DNA from: Shewanella sediminis HAW-EB3
GTDB lineage: Bacteria > Pseudomonadota > Gammaproteobacteria > Enterobacterales > Shewanellaceae
Direction of reading: 5' to 3'
DNA length: 64,000 bases
NCBI RefSeq assembly: GCF_000018025.1
Contig: NC_009831.1
Location: forward strand, 4,774,001-4,838,000
The notes below the pieces were generated by a model. The model was given only the letters and a program-made list of their open reading frames with translations. It was not told the DNA's origin and ran no database searches. Positions within the stretch are counted from its first letter, which is position 1; each line of letters begins with the position of its first letter. A program made the position numbers and the translations under genes. This document shows, in pieces, positions 8,644 to 17,811 of the stretch.

Positions 8644-8660
8644 ATACCAATCGGCATAAA
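8644..8660. repeat. Dispersed repeat ATACCAATCGGCATAAA, copy 3 (variant)
   Basis: Differs by single bases from the copies at 4008 and 28030. It lies between convergent genes. Confidence 0.45.
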
Positions 8661-8706
8661 GATGTGATCGCTCAGCGACAAGTTAAGCTTGTGATCGAAA
8701 GAGACA

Positions 8707-9777
8707 CTATAGTGCCTTCTCGGGAAACGCAGCCTTTATCTCTAATATTTCAGGCAGATGTTCAACAAACAGATTAACGAGCTTAGGATCGAAGTGGCTT
8801 CCGGATTGATCTTTTAGGTATTGAACCGAATCTTCGATTGTCCATGCATGTTTATAAGGCCTCTCGGTAGTTAACGCGTCGAATACATCAACGAGTCCGA
8901 CTATTTGTCCTTCAATCGGAATAGAGTGCCCCTTCAGACCCTTAGCGTAACCAGAACCATCCCATTTCTCGTGATGATATACTGCAATAGATTTAGCCAT
9001 TTGAATCATCATTGAGGGGTGGTCATCAAACAGGTCATTCGCTTTTACAACGTGCTGCTTCATGACTAAATGTTCTGATTCGCTAAGCTTACCCGGTTTA
9101 AATAAGATCTCATCGGGGATCATGATTTTCCCCATATCATGCATAGGCGCGGCTTTTTCTATCATATAGGACACCAGCTCTGTTAACCCTAGCTTCCGAG
9201 CCAGCACTCCTGAATATTTTCCCACCCTAAGAATATGTTGTCCGGTATTTTCATCATGCATTTCGGCAACCATAGCCAACTTATTAACCAGGCATTCGGT
9301 CGCCTGTTCGAGCTCGAAGGTACGCAATTGGACACGTTTCTCAAGCTCATGATTGAGCCTGGACTGCAGCTTAAAAGCGTTCATGATATTAAGCTGATTG
9401 ATAACCCGAAGTTTGAGCTCATACTCATTAAATGGCTTACAGATAAAATCATTTGCACCCGATTTTAATGCCTTAATTTGAGACTTTTGATCGCTCAAAC
9501 CACTGACAACGATAACGGGTAATTTCTCGGGACTGTAAAGTGTTCTGATTTTTTCGAGAATTTCATAACCGGTAAAATAGGGCATTTCCAGATCTAAAAT
9601 AAGCAGGGTTACTTGACTATCCAATTCATTCATCACCTTACGCGGATCGGTGATTTTCGTGACATTCAGCTCCATATCAATAGACTTTAAGATTTCGGCT
9701 ATGATCAAAACATTAGTAACCGAATCATCGCAGATAACGACATTTATCGTTTCCGGTTCCTGAGTATGTAGATTCAT
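8707..9777 (-). CDS. Response regulator with HD-GYP-type domain
   Basis: Cytoplasmic two-domain protein (356 aa). Residues ~12-130 form a receiver domain: VVICDDSVTN acidic pair, LLILDLEMP with the phospho-acceptor Asp, VVSGLSD and the conserved Lys in FICKPF. A linker helix leads to an HD-GYP domain (residues ~170-345) with HDMGKIMIP and HHEKWDGSGY, expected to hydrolyse cyclic di-GMP. The third signature letter is Ala (GYA) not Pro. The residues that ligate metal (HDxGK, HH) are present, so activity is still plausible. No partner histidine kinase is adjacent. It is divergent from nothing on its right: 270 bases of AT-rich DNA separate it from the tnaA terminator. Confidence 0.88.
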   Translation of the reverse strand: MNLHTQEPETINVVICDDSVTNVLIIAEILKSIDMELNVTKITDPRKVMNELDSQVTLLILDLEMPYFTGYEILEKIRTLYSPEKLPVIVVSGLSDQKSQIKALKSGANDFICKPFNEYELKLRVINQLNIMNAFKLQSRLNHELEKRVQLRTFELEQATECLVNKLAMVAEMHDENTGQHILRVGKYSGVLARKLGLTELVSYMIEKAAPMHDMGKIMIPDEILFKPGKLSESEHLVMKQHVVKANDLFDDHPSMMIQMAKSIAVYHHEKWDGSGYAKGLKGHSIPIEGQIVGLVDVFDALTTERPYKHAWTIEDSVQYLKDQSGSHFDPKLVNLFVEHLPEILEIKAAFPEKAL

Positions 9778-10000
9778 TGAACGTCCCTATCGCGGCATGG
9801 TCATGCTCTTCAGCACAGCCAAACATACATGTCCTATGATTAAAAATAGTTCTTTTTTGGGGCATCACAAATTTATATGTGTATTAATTTATGTACCTAT
9901 AATGAGATAGAAGCTATGTGAGTTGAGAAAAGTTGAGGATATAGAAAGAGTTAAATTGAATATCTTTTATAAACCGAATAAGTTTTGAGAGAAAAGCTAA

Positions 10001-10030
10001 CCCGAGGTGAGCTTGAAAGCTCACCTCGGG
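10001..10030 (-). terminator. Terminator of tnaA
   Basis: CCCGAGGTGAGCT and AGCTCACCTCGGG form a perfect 13-bp stem with a TGAA/TTCA loop, 18 bases beyond the tnaA stop. The minus strand continues TTAGCTTTTCTC. Confidence 0.8.
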
Positions 10031-10048
10031 CTGTAACGCAATTGTACT

Positions 10049-11446
10049 CTAAAGAGAGTTGAACTTAGCGGTAAAGTGCCTCAATACCGGCGGCTCGTAA
10101 TCGAAGGTTAACCCCTTAAGCGACGCCGCCTGATCTTTGATGGCGATGAGCGCATCGGCGATATAGTCCATATGATCATTGGTATAAACCCGGCGCGGAA
10201 TGGTGAGTCGCATCAACTCCATAGGTGACACCTTCTGCTCACCGGTTTCAGGCTCGCGTCCAAGTAGCAATGAACCAATCTCTACCGCCCTAATGCCCGC
10301 CTCGAGATAGAGGGCATTACACAGAGATTGTGCGGGAAACTGATGGGCTGGAATATGGGGTAACATCTTCGCGGCGTCGACAAACACCGCATGCCCTCCC
10401 GTGGGATATTGAATTGGGATCCCCGCCTCGCGAAGACGCTCCCCCAGGTAGGCTACCTGACAGACACGGTAATGAAGAAAGTCTTCATCGGCGCCTTCAT
10501 GCATGCCTCTGGCCAACGCCTCCATATCACGGCCGGCCATGCCGCCATAGGTGACAAACCCTTCCATGGGCACGCATCGTGTCTGCACGGCTCTGAATAA
10601 CTCTTCATGATCACGCACACAGCAGAGCCCGCCTATGTTAACCATGGGATCTTTCTTCGCCGACAGGGTAAGCATATCGCCATACTGGAACATCTCACGG
10701 ATGATCTCCAACATGGAGCTATCTTCATATCCCGGCTCACGCTGCTTGATGAAATAGGCATTTTCACAATATCGGGCTGAGTCGATGACGACCGGTATGT
10801 CATGTTTCTGAGCGATCTCATAGACGGCACGCATGTTCGCCATAGAGACAGGTTGCCCGCCGGAGCTATTACAGGTCACTGTTGTGATGATGGCGGCGAT
10901 ATTGTTGGCACCATAGGTAGCTATGGTGTCGCGCAGCTTATCAAGATCGAAGTCCCCCTTCCAGTCGTAGTAACTCTCGGTATCGAACGCCTTTTCGGTC
11001 ACGACATTGAGCGCCTTGCCGCCGTTCATCTCGATATGACCCGCCGTGGTATCGAAATGATAGTTAGAGATAAATATCGGCTCGGTGCCACCGCGTACCT
11101 GCCTCATCCGCTCTATCAGGCAGGGAAACAATATCTGCTCGGCGCCGCGCCCCTGATGAACGGGCACTGTGAGTTTATAACCAAAGAAATGTTCTACAGA
11201 TTCACACAGGTTGAAATAGTTACGACTACCCGCATAGGACTCATCCCCCATCATGAGTCCCGCCCACTGCACATCACTCATTGCGCCGGTGCCGGAGTCG
11301 GTGAGCAGATCGATATAGACATCTTCACTGCGAAGCAGGAAGGGGTTGAGACCCGCCTGGGTCAGGGCTTGCTCTCTGTCTTCAAGGTTAGTCATTTTAA
11401 TTGACTCAACCATCTTGATACGAAAAGGTTCCGGAATACGTTTCAT
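10049..11446 (-). CDS. tnaA: Tryptophanase
   Basis: PLP enzyme that splits tryptophan to indole, pyruvate and ammonia. The 465-aa length and motifs match Tna[24 protein letters not shown] near the N-terminus, [36 protein letters not shown] and the PLP-lysine region [13 protein letters not shown], ending LRHFTAKF. An AAGGGA site lies before the ATG. The leader peptide gene tnaC lies 183 bases upstream, so expression is probably induced by tryptophan through ribosome arrest and anti-termination. No tryptophan permease (tnaB) follows; a strong terminator closes the unit. Confidence 0.95.
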   Translation of the reverse strand: MKRIPEPFRIKMVESIKMTNLEDREQALTQAGLNPFLLRSEDVYIDLLTDSGTGAMSDVQWAGLMMGDESYAGSRNYFNLCESVEHFFGYKLTVPVHQGRGAEQILFPCLIERMRQVRGGTEPIFISNYHFDTTAGHIEMNGGKALNVVTEKAFDTESYYDWKGDFDLDKLRDTIATYGANNIAAIITTVTCNSSGGQPVSMANMRAVYEIAQKHDIPVVIDSARYCENAYFIKQREPGYEDSSMLEIIREMFQYGDMLTLSAKKDPMVNIGGLCCVRDHEELFRAVQTRCVPMEGFVTYGGMAGRDMEALARGMHEGADEDFLHYRVCQVAYLGERLREAGIPIQYPTGGHAVFVDAAKMLPHIPAHQFPAQSLCNALYLEAGIRAVEIGSLLLGREPETGEQKVSPMELMRLTIPRRVYTNDHMDYIADALIAIKDQAASLKGLTFDYEPPVLRHFTAKFNSL

Positions 11447-11547
11447 TGTTTAATCCCTTGTAGCATTTATTACACCTACCGAGTCGATTAAATACCGCAA
11501 CAATTTCAGCAACTATCTTCAGCAAAAATGGCATGGCAGAGCTCGGC

Positions 11548-11556
11548 TAAATAGCG
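11548..11556 (-). promoter_or_regulatory. boxA-like element in the tnaC-tnaA spacer
   Basis: On the minus strand CGCTATTTA, one base off the boxA consensus CGCTCTTTA, 74 bases after the tnaC stop. In E. coli the tnaC-tnaA spacer also carries a boxA-like and Rho-loading segment; the role here is inferred. Confidence 0.35.
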
Positions 11557-11629
11557 CGTTTTGATTAACTGAATTAGCTAACAGAATTAGCTTAAATGCG
11601 GGCTGATATCCAGCCTGCATCGGGCAGGA

Positions 11630-11725
11630 CTAAACGTTGGGGAAATCGTAGGCGAGTTGAATATCGCAGTTGTACCAATGGAACAACACAGGCGTGTTGT
11701 TGGCGAGCGGTTCCAGCATCGGCAT
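11630..11725 (-). CDS. tnaC: Tryptophanase leader peptide TnaC
   Basis: A 31-codon frame on the minus strand starting ATG CCG ATG, with an ideal AAAGGAGG site just upstream. The C-terminal part reads WYNCDIQLAYDFPNV. In E. coli TnaC the residues needed for tryptophan-dependent ribosome arrest are Trp12, Asp16 and Pro24; here Trp17, Asp21 and Pro29 have exactly the same spacing (W+4=D, D+8=P). Two residues follow the Pro before the stop, as in the Proteus-type leader, which ends with Pro plus two Lys. It lies 183 bases upstream of tnaA. The product is a regulatory nascent peptide, not a working protein. Confidence 0.88.
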   Translation of the reverse strand: MPMLEPLANNTPVLFHWYNCDIQLAYDFPNV

Positions 11726-11783
11726 TATCCTCCTTTGGCAAGTCGTTTATCTAAGACTAACCTTGAGTTGAGGATAAAACAAG

Positions 11784-12404
11784 CTACTCTTGATGCGGGG
11801 TAAAGTAGGTTCCAAGGTAGCGCCTTCCATAGAGCAAAATAAGCCCCAGGACCGGAAGTGCCATGGTGTATTCCCCCCCGATAAACAGGACATCGATCAA
11901 AATCAGTATCGACAGGAATATAACCTTTTCATCAAATTCTGACTTGATGTTTTCGCCGGTAAATGCCAATGAAACTATGGTGACACCCAATAGAAAAACG
12001 GCAGCGTTGAGTATACCCGCGACTCTCGTTTTTTCTAGCTCAACACTGTTTATCTGGGATTTTTGTGTGACACCAGCGTTATCGGCTCTGCGATTTAAAC
12101 TCCCATATTCATTACTTCTATAAGCATTATTACGGTTAATTCCGCTTTGACCATCTTTATCACTTCTCTCACGACTATCCCTTCCGTCTGAGTGCAGATG
12201 ATTAATCTTGGCTCTGTTGTATATAGTCGCGGGTGACACTCTGAGATCGCCAAACTCTGACGCGTTATAGGCCAAGTCGGTCCCATACTGATGGGCTTGG
12301 GTTGCGAAAGAGACATCATTAAGTTTGGCACTATAAATACTGACGAAGATGTAGCAAAAGACAATAGCTAAGCCTAAAAGCAGATTTCTTTTTATAGAAT
12401 ACAT
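11784..12404 (-). CDS. Hypothetical membrane protein
   Basis: Not recognised. The ~206-aa product has an N-terminal hydrophobic segment (LLLGLAIVFCYIFVSIYS), a polar middle part of ~85 residues rich in Arg, Asn, Asp and Ser (NRAKINHLHSDGRDSRERS to VTQKSQ), then two or three hydrophobic segments (AAVFLLGVTIVSLAF, VIFLSILILIDVLFIGG, ALPVLGLILLYG). The ATG at 12404 is preferred over GTG at 12410 because GGTGAGG precedes it. Its stop is only 58 bases from the tnaC start and on the same strand, so the tna promoter must sit in that gap or within this gene, or the two are co-transcribed. Confidence 0.65.
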   Translation of the reverse strand: MYSIKRNLLLGLAIVFCYIFVSIYSAKLNDVSFATQAHQYGTDLAYNASEFGDLRVSPATIYNRAKINHLHSDGRDSRERSDKDGQSGINRNNAYRSNEYGSLNRRADNAGVTQKSQINSVELEKTRVAGILNAAVFLLGVTIVSLAFTGENIKSEFDEKVIFLSILILIDVLFIGGEYTMALPVLGLILLYGRRYLGTYFTPHQE

Positions 12405-12410
12405 ACCCAC

Positions 12411-12720
12411 CTCACCTTAGTTTTCGTTGTTTCCGGCACTCTAATCTGAAGCTAACTGCCTGCCAGTTCCCCGTTAGGGCTCTATCTCAAACACAAAAAA
12501 ACAACCTACAAATAACACTTTGATATCTTACGGCGTAAAAGACAATCTATATTGACTATAGGTAACAATTTGATGCACCGGGAGGGGAGTTCCAAAAAAA
12601 AGGAAAAATAAAAAGAGAAAATAAACTGAAAAATAAGAAAAAAATAAAACCCTTTCTCAAGTTGCCTACGTTTATAACTTCAGCAATCACTTTTATCTTT
12701 CGCTTTTGGAGTTCCAAATA
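12411..12720. other. Intergenic region with A-rich tract
   Basis: No gene seen. From ~12592 to ~12650 the plus strand is almost only purines with long A-runs (an unusual composition), then the SIMPL gene follows. It could act as an intrinsically bent upstream element for one or both divergent genes. Confidence 0.5.
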
Positions 12721-13425
12721 ATGAAAAAATCACTATTAGCAGCAATCATATCCGGCGGTCTTATTCTGGCTGCGCCACAGCTTCAAGCCAGTGAGCTCAG
12801 CTTCCCACACCTTGAGACAATAGGCGTAAGTGAGCTGGCTGTCGAAGCGGATATGGCCGAGATAAATGTGGCCGTCGTTATCAGAGATAAAACCGCCAAA
12901 GGTGCGAAAAACGCCTCAGATAAGGCCGTTGCAAAATTTATCGCCAGGCTGAAAAAAGCAGGCATAGAGCGCTCGCTTATCCAGAGTGCAAACCTGAATC
13001 TACAGCCGCAATACCACTATGAGAAAGATAAGCCTGCCCAATTGACCGGTTACATGGCCAGTCGCCGCCTCACCGTCACAGTGCAAGACCTGACCCGTCT
13101 CAATGCCATCTTAGACTCGGCATTAGAAGAGGGGATCAATCGGGTCAATAACATCGCACTGAAATCCAGTAAGGAAGATGAATATGTGGCTAAGGCCAGA
13201 CTCGCAGCCATCAAAGATGCTCAGGAAAAAGCTCGGCTACTCGCCGAAGGTTTTGGTGAGCAGATCGAGGGGGTTTGGGAGATCCGCTACTTCGAGCAAC
13301 ATCCGGTTCAGCCAATGATGCTACGTATGAATGCCAAAGGTGCGAGTTACGACGTGGGTGAGAGTTATCAGCAGGGAGAAGTGATGATTCGAGACCGCAT
13401 AGAAGTGGTCTATCGATTGAAATAG
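12721..13425 (+). CDS. SIMPL domain (DUF541) periplasmic protein
   Basis: Exported protein of the SIMPL/DUF541 family, linked in other bacteria to oxidative stress protection and outer-membrane processes; exact function unknown. ATG 12721 gives a classic signal peptide (MKKSLLAAIISGGLILAAPQLQAS, cleavage after QAS) and a mature domain starting HLETIGVSELAVEADMAEINVAV, typical of the family, with RRLTVTVQDLTRLNAILDSALEEGINRVNNI in the middle and the C-terminal strand IEVVYRLK. The TTG at 12706 is rejected since GGAG lies ahead of the ATG at a proper distance. About 235 aa, a usual length. Confidence 0.85.
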   Translation: MKKSLLAAIISGGLILAAPQLQASELSFPHLETIGVSELAVEADMAEINVAVVIRDKTAKGAKNASDKAVAKFIARLKKAGIERSLIQSANLNLQPQYHYEKDKPAQLTGYMASRRLTVTVQDLTRLNAILDSALEEGINRVNNIALKSSKEDEYVAKARLAAIKDAQEKARLLAEGFGEQIEGVWEIRYFEQHPVQPMMLRMNAKGASYDVGESYQQGEVMIRDRIEVVYRLK

Positions 13426-13500
13426 AAGTCGACTATTTTTAAAAATAGGAACCGATGATAGATTGAAACAGGAGTCGACTATAGCTTGAAATAAAAGTGT

Positions 13501-15549
13501 TCAGTCGGCTCTCTGCTTCTTACTTTGATGCATCTTAAATTCGACGGCTTCGATCAGTTTTTCTGCATCGACCTCAGAGATCATCCCCTCATGAGATAGC
13601 TCCTGTATCATCTTGCGCTCTGTATTTAACAAGATCCGCAACGCGAGATATGACTCGACCCGCTCGACCAGATGCGGTGATTTTTGTCTGAAATCATTCA
13701 AGGTATTCTGCGCAAATAAATTCACTTGTCTTATCTGCTTCATGGCTTGCTCAAGATGGGCAGGCTCCAGTGACAAACTAGGCGCCAGTTCCAGGATATA
13801 CTGGCTCGACTCGAATAACCCTCTGGCACTCTCGAAGATGATGATATGTTGTCGGTAGCTTACGCCGCGAGCATAGGCTCCAATAAGGGGGACTGAACCG
13901 CAGCGCAGGGACCAGGTTGGAATTGTCCAGTGTTTCTCTATCGAACTTCTGGGCCATATTTTAGGCGTACCATCGAGCGCCTTTTCTATGGCCTCGACCA
14001 GAATATGGGTCGCATCCTGACTCAGTAAGCCCTTGCCAAATTGATTCCAGTAAAACTGTCGCTCCGATTCCAATAGTTTACGTAAAAATTCAACCTCCGT
14101 ATCTAAACTCTGTTCATCTTCAAAGGGCTCACAGACCGACACGATATTTTTATCTACCAGAGGCCAGTTAACGGCTTTCAGGTGCTCATCGGCATGTAAC
14201 CGCTCCCTCACCGTGATGATCTCATCGGAGATCTTATGCTGCACTTTGGCAAACGCCTGCTGCTTGGCCTTAGGGAGTTTATCTAAGCCTAACTTTGCCA
14301 TCACGAAGCGCATGGATGAGCCATTCACTATGATGGTTAATACCACTATGCCTGCGGTCAGAAACAGGACCTGATCCCGCAGTTGAATATCCAAGGACTC
14401 GTTGGTGGCAACGATAAGGGCCAGAGCTAACGAGACGGCGCCACGCAATCCGCCCCATATCAATACAATTGACTTCTCCTTCGTCAGGCCTATCCCTATC
14501 CTGCCCAGAATCGGCATCAGGCCGACAATCACCATGGTACGGATCACTAAGATCCCGGCAAAGATAACCGCCAAGTATTGCCAATTGGCGAGATCTGCGA
14601 TACCCAAGCGAGTAGAGACGACTAATCCCACCAGAATAAAAATCAGGGTATTGAAGAGAAAAGAGAGGGTATGCCAGAAATGGTGCAGATGCTCCATCAC
14701 CTCGGGAGAAAAGCGTGTTCGCCCAGGGCCCGCATAGATCAGGGCAAGGGTAACGACACTCACGACACCAGAAGCATGAAACAGGTGCTCTGACAGATAA
14801 AAAACCAGATAGGGCAACACCAATGTCAGCGCGATCTCAATCAGACTGTCATTGAAGATAGAACCGATAAACTTGAGGCTTATCGCTGCGACCACAGCCC
14901 CTATGAGCACTCCGATAGAAACGACACGAAAGAACTCATAGATCACCTCCAGGGTATTGAACTCGGGTTTGACCTGTGTCGCCAGAGAGAGAAAAAGGGT
15001 AAATAAAACGATAGCCGTACCGTCATTGAGCAGCGACTCCCCCTCGATTAATGTCTGCAATCTGACTCGCGAACACATCTCTTTGAGCAGAGAAACAACG
15101 GCGACGGGATCGGTCGCACTCACTATCGCACCAAACATCAAGGCGGTACCGAGAGACCAATGCCAGGGCAGCACAGTCAGGCTTAAGATGGCCGTAAACA
15201 GGGTACAGATCACCAAGCCGGGAATGGCCAATACCGCAATTTGAGAGAACATACGTTTAAACAGGTGCACCTCGAGGGAGAAAGCCGACTCAAACACCAG
15301 TGCAGGCAGGAAGATAAACATAATCAGATTGGCATCTAACTGGCTGGCGAGAACAAACGCCGAGTTGAGTTCATTGAGGACCGGGATATGCGAGTCAACA
15401 TTCAGGCTGGTACCAATTAACATGCCGAGCAACAACAGGGCTACCGAGTATGGGATCGCAGTATTTTTCAGTAACCTGCGCAATATTATTCCCAATAATA
15501 TCGCTATCACAAAAAAGACCAACAGCAGCAAGGTCGTTTGCATATGCAT
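13501..15549 (-). CDS. Na+/H+ antiporter, CPA1 (NhaP/NHE) type
   Basis: Inner-membrane cation:proton antiporter. The N-terminal ~410 residues hold about 12 membrane spans with family motifs: FIFLPALVFESAF, SATDPVAVVSLLKE (ion-binding Asp-Pro) and EGESLLNDGTAIVLF, then WGGLRGAVSLALALIV. A ~270-residue cytoplasmic tail with helical character follows, similar to plant SOS1-like or long NhaP tails but without a recognisable cyclic nucleotide domain. ATG 15549 with AGGTGG upstream is preferred over TTG 15576. It converges on the SIMPL gene. Confidence 0.88.
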   Translation of the reverse strand: MHMQTTLLLLVFFVIAILLGIILRRLLKNTAIPYSVALLLLGMLIGTSLNVDSHIPVLNELNSAFVLASQLDANLIMFIFLPALVFESAFSLEVHLFKRMFSQIAVLAIPGLVICTLFTAILSLTVLPWHWSLGTALMFGAIVSATDPVAVVSLLKEMCSRVRLQTLIEGESLLNDGTAIVLFTLFLSLATQVKPEFNTLEVIYEFFRVVSIGVLIGAVVAAISLKFIGSIFNDSLIEIALTLVLPYLVFYLSEHLFHASGVVSVVTLALIYAGPGRTRFSPEVMEHLHHFWHTLSFLFNTLIFILVGLVVSTRLGIADLANWQYLAVIFAGILVIRTMVIVGLMPILGRIGIGLTKEKSIVLIWGGLRGAVSLALALIVATNESLDIQLRDQVLFLTAGIVVLTIIVNGSSMRFVMAKLGLDKLPKAKQQAFAKVQHKISDEIITVRERLHADEHLKAVNWPLVDKNIVSVCEPFEDEQSLDTEVEFLRKLLESERQFYWNQFGKGLLSQDATHILVEAIEKALDGTPKIWPRSSIEKHWTIPTWSLRCGSVPLIGAYARGVSYRQHIIIFESARGLFESSQYILELAPSLSLEPAHLEQAMKQIRQVNLFAQNTLNDFRQKSPHLVERVESYLALRILLNTERKMIQELSHEGMISEVDAEKLIEAVEFKMHQSKKQRAD

Positions 15550-15959
15550 GACGCCACCTATCCAATTTCCTGACAAAAATTGTCAAATCCCTCTCTATTA
15601 AAAGTAGTCGTAAAAGCGCAATTACCCAAAGGTAATACCCATCAGTGTAAGATTGCCAACTCGATCACACCGGACATAATCCACTTCCTACCTCTTATCT
15701 GAAATTCACCGCAGTGATTGATTATCGTCACAATGTAGAGGTCTGATCTGAACAGATAGGCACAGTTTAAACTGACTAAGATGCCCATATGTTGTACGAT
15801 TGTCTGGTAACACTTAAATTACATATTGATACTAATTAAGCTGAGATCCGTTAATTCTGACCGAATGGATATCATAGTGAGCTAGCGAACTGTCTCGAGC
15901 TGATCCATATTTGATATGACGTATTGCACCGGCAATAAGCCAAAATCAAGAGCTAGAGA
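15550..15959. other. Intergenic region
   Basis: About 400 bases between divergent genes with no gene or clear operator found. Promoters for the antiporter (minus) and the solute-binding protein (plus) must be here. Confidence 0.4.
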
Positions 15960-16700
15960 ATGAATATAGGTAAAATTTTAACAGCAGTACTGCTTTGGGT
16001 ATCGACATTTCCCCTATTCGCGGCAGAGGTCACTATGGCATTCGGCGAAAAGATCCCCCCCTTCTGTTTTCCCGCCACCGATTCGGGGATTGAAGTGGAG
16101 GTGATAGGTGAAGCCCTGGCCTATCGTGGTCACATACTGAAACCGGAGTATTACCCCTTTGCCAGGATCCCGGTCACCTTTTTAGCGCACAATGTCGATG
16201 CAGCCATGACCGACTTAGGCCGGGATATGGAGCCAGAGGGCGCGTTATATGGCGATCCAGCCGTATTTTATGACAATGTTTTTATCACCCTCAAAGAGCG
16301 TAATATCATCATCGAGAAGCCCGAAGATCTACAGGGCTTGAGCGTGATAGCCTTTTATGGTGCCGCCAAGCGATACCCGAAGTGGCTTAAGAATGTTCAG
16401 GAGTCCAACCTCTACCACGAACAAAATAACCAGTCTTTACAGGCGCTAACACTCAACAGGCAGCATTATGATGTGGTGCTCAGCGATCGTAATATTTTCA
16501 ATTACTTCACTTTGCACCTACAACGAGAAAAAGGATTTAAGCCTAAGCCTGTAGAGGAGCATCATTTTGTTGAATTGAACCCTATGGATTATCGACCGGT
16601 ATTTTGGGACGAACATATTCGAGATGACTTCAATGCCGGGCTAAAACACCTCAAAGAGACGGGGCGTTACCAGGCTATCTACGACAAATACCTGAAATAA
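15960..16700 (+). CDS. Periplasmic solute-binding protein-like (SBP_bac_3)
   Basis: Exported protein (246 aa) with a signal peptide (MNIGKILTAVLLWVSTFPLFAAEV) and the fold signature of family 3 solute-binding proteins, including VEVIGEALAYRGHILKPEYYPFARIPV and ALTLNRQHYDVVLSDRNIFNYF. No ABC permease or ATPase is next to it; such orphan proteins in Shewanella and Vibrio may sense or bind amino acids. A second orphan of this type lies at 28900-29688. Ligand unknown. Confidence 0.8.
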   Translation: MNIGKILTAVLLWVSTFPLFAAEVTMAFGEKIPPFCFPATDSGIEVEVIGEALAYRGHILKPEYYPFARIPVTFLAHNVDAAMTDLGRDMEPEGALYGDPAVFYDNVFITLKERNIIIEKPEDLQGLSVIAFYGAAKRYPKWLKNVQESNLYHEQNNQSLQALTLNRQHYDVVLSDRNIFNYFTLHLQREKGFKPKPVEEHHFVELNPMDYRPVFWDEHIRDDFNAGLKHLKETGRYQAIYDKYLK

Positions 16701-16859
16701 TATGAAGTCGGCAAGTGTTCAACGGCGTCCTCTTTATGATGAAGGCGTCGCCGTGCTCATATGACACACTGCTAAATAGACATTTACTGATTTACTTCAA
16801 TAAGGCTCAAACGAGTCTTGTTATAATCCCCTTCAGGATTAACGCGAAAGGCTGTTCTA

Positions 16860-17756
16860 ATGAGTTCAAACCCCGCTTGTGAGCTGCAATTAATCTACCT
16901 TTTTGTCCATCTGGTCAATACGGGTGGGTTCTCTCAAGTCGCTAAAGCGCTAAACATGCCAATCGCGACGGTGAGCCGTAAGGTACATAAGCTTGAGGAG
17001 AGCCTGGATACCCAACTTATCATGCGTAGCACACGAAAACTGCGCTTGACCGAAGAGGGCGAGGCGCTTTTTAAACGCTATCAGGATGCCATATCTCAAT
17101 TCGATAACTGCTCAGATTCAGTGATTAATAAACCGGAAGGGACGCTGAGAATTGCGGCGCCGGTATCGATCATTTCAATGATATTTATCGGTGCGTTAAA
17201 TGAATTTTCTAAAATGCACCCCGATATTCAACTGCATATAGCCCAAAATAATAATGCTATAGATCTGGTTGAAGAGGGAGTCGATATTGCTATCGTCGGT
17301 GGTGCTCAACCTGACTCATCTTGGGTATCGAACTCACTGGGTGTACTCAACTATGGTCTGTATGCCTCACCGAGCTATTTAACGCAGGCCGCAGAGATCG
17401 ACCACCCAAATCAACTGAAGCAACACGCCTTAATCAAGGTGTGGCCCCTGTTTAACTGGACGTTGAAACACCGAAGTGGTGAAGATTTTTACTATGATGG
17501 CCCGGCCAAACTTACCTTAGGTGATCTGTATGGTGCTGTCCATGCCGCCGTAGATGACGGTGGCATCTTGTATGGACCCGAGTTATTTGTAAAGCAGCAG
17601 GTAAAATCCGGACAGCTGGTCGAGGTACTGCCTGAGTGGACAGGAGAGCAGCGACGGATCTCCATGTTGTATCATCAACGTAGCCAGCAACCTCTTAAGG
17701 TCAAACTCTTTATTGAATTTATGCAGTCAAAAGCTCAAGAGCTTTTTACGGTATAG
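16860..17756 (+). CDS. LysR family transcriptional regulator
   Basis: DNA-binding regulator (298 aa). The N-terminal winged HTH covers residues ~8-66 (FVHLVNTGGFSQVAKALNMPIATVSRKVHKLEESL), and the C-terminal ligand domain follows (GTLRIAAPVSIISMIF to ...SMLYHQRSQQPLKVKLFIEFM), the layout of the CrgA/AaeR-like LysR subgroup. Neighbours are an orphan solute-binding gene upstream and the convergent lactate genes, so the target is unclear. Effector unknown. Confidence 0.88.
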   Translation: MSSNPACELQLIYLFVHLVNTGGFSQVAKALNMPIATVSRKVHKLEESLDTQLIMRSTRKLRLTEEGEALFKRYQDAISQFDNCSDSVINKPEGTLRIAAPVSIISMIFIGALNEFSKMHPDIQLHIAQNNNAIDLVEEGVDIAIVGGAQPDSSWVSNSLGVLNYGLYASPSYLTQAAEIDHPNQLKQHALIKVWPLFNWTLKHRSGEDFYYDGPAKLTLGDLYGAVHAAVDDGGILYGPELFVKQQVKSGQLVEVLPEWTGEQRRISMLYHQRSQQPLKVKLFIEFMQSKAQELFTV

Positions 17757-17766
17757 AGGTGCAGAT

Positions 17767-17796
17767 ACGAGGAGCGGAACAGTCGCCCAGCTCCTC
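17767..17796. terminator. Hairpin between convergent lysR and lldG genes
   Basis: CGAGGAGC and GCTCCTCG form an 8-bp stem around a 14-base loop, just after the regulator stop. No long T-run on either side. Confidence 0.4.
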
Positions 17797-17811
17797 GAGT
17801 CTTATTAACCG

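Noticed and set aside
10802..11404. 200-aa plus-strand frame inside tnaA
   Set aside because: Antisense shadow of tryptophanase; long only because of codon bias in tnaA.
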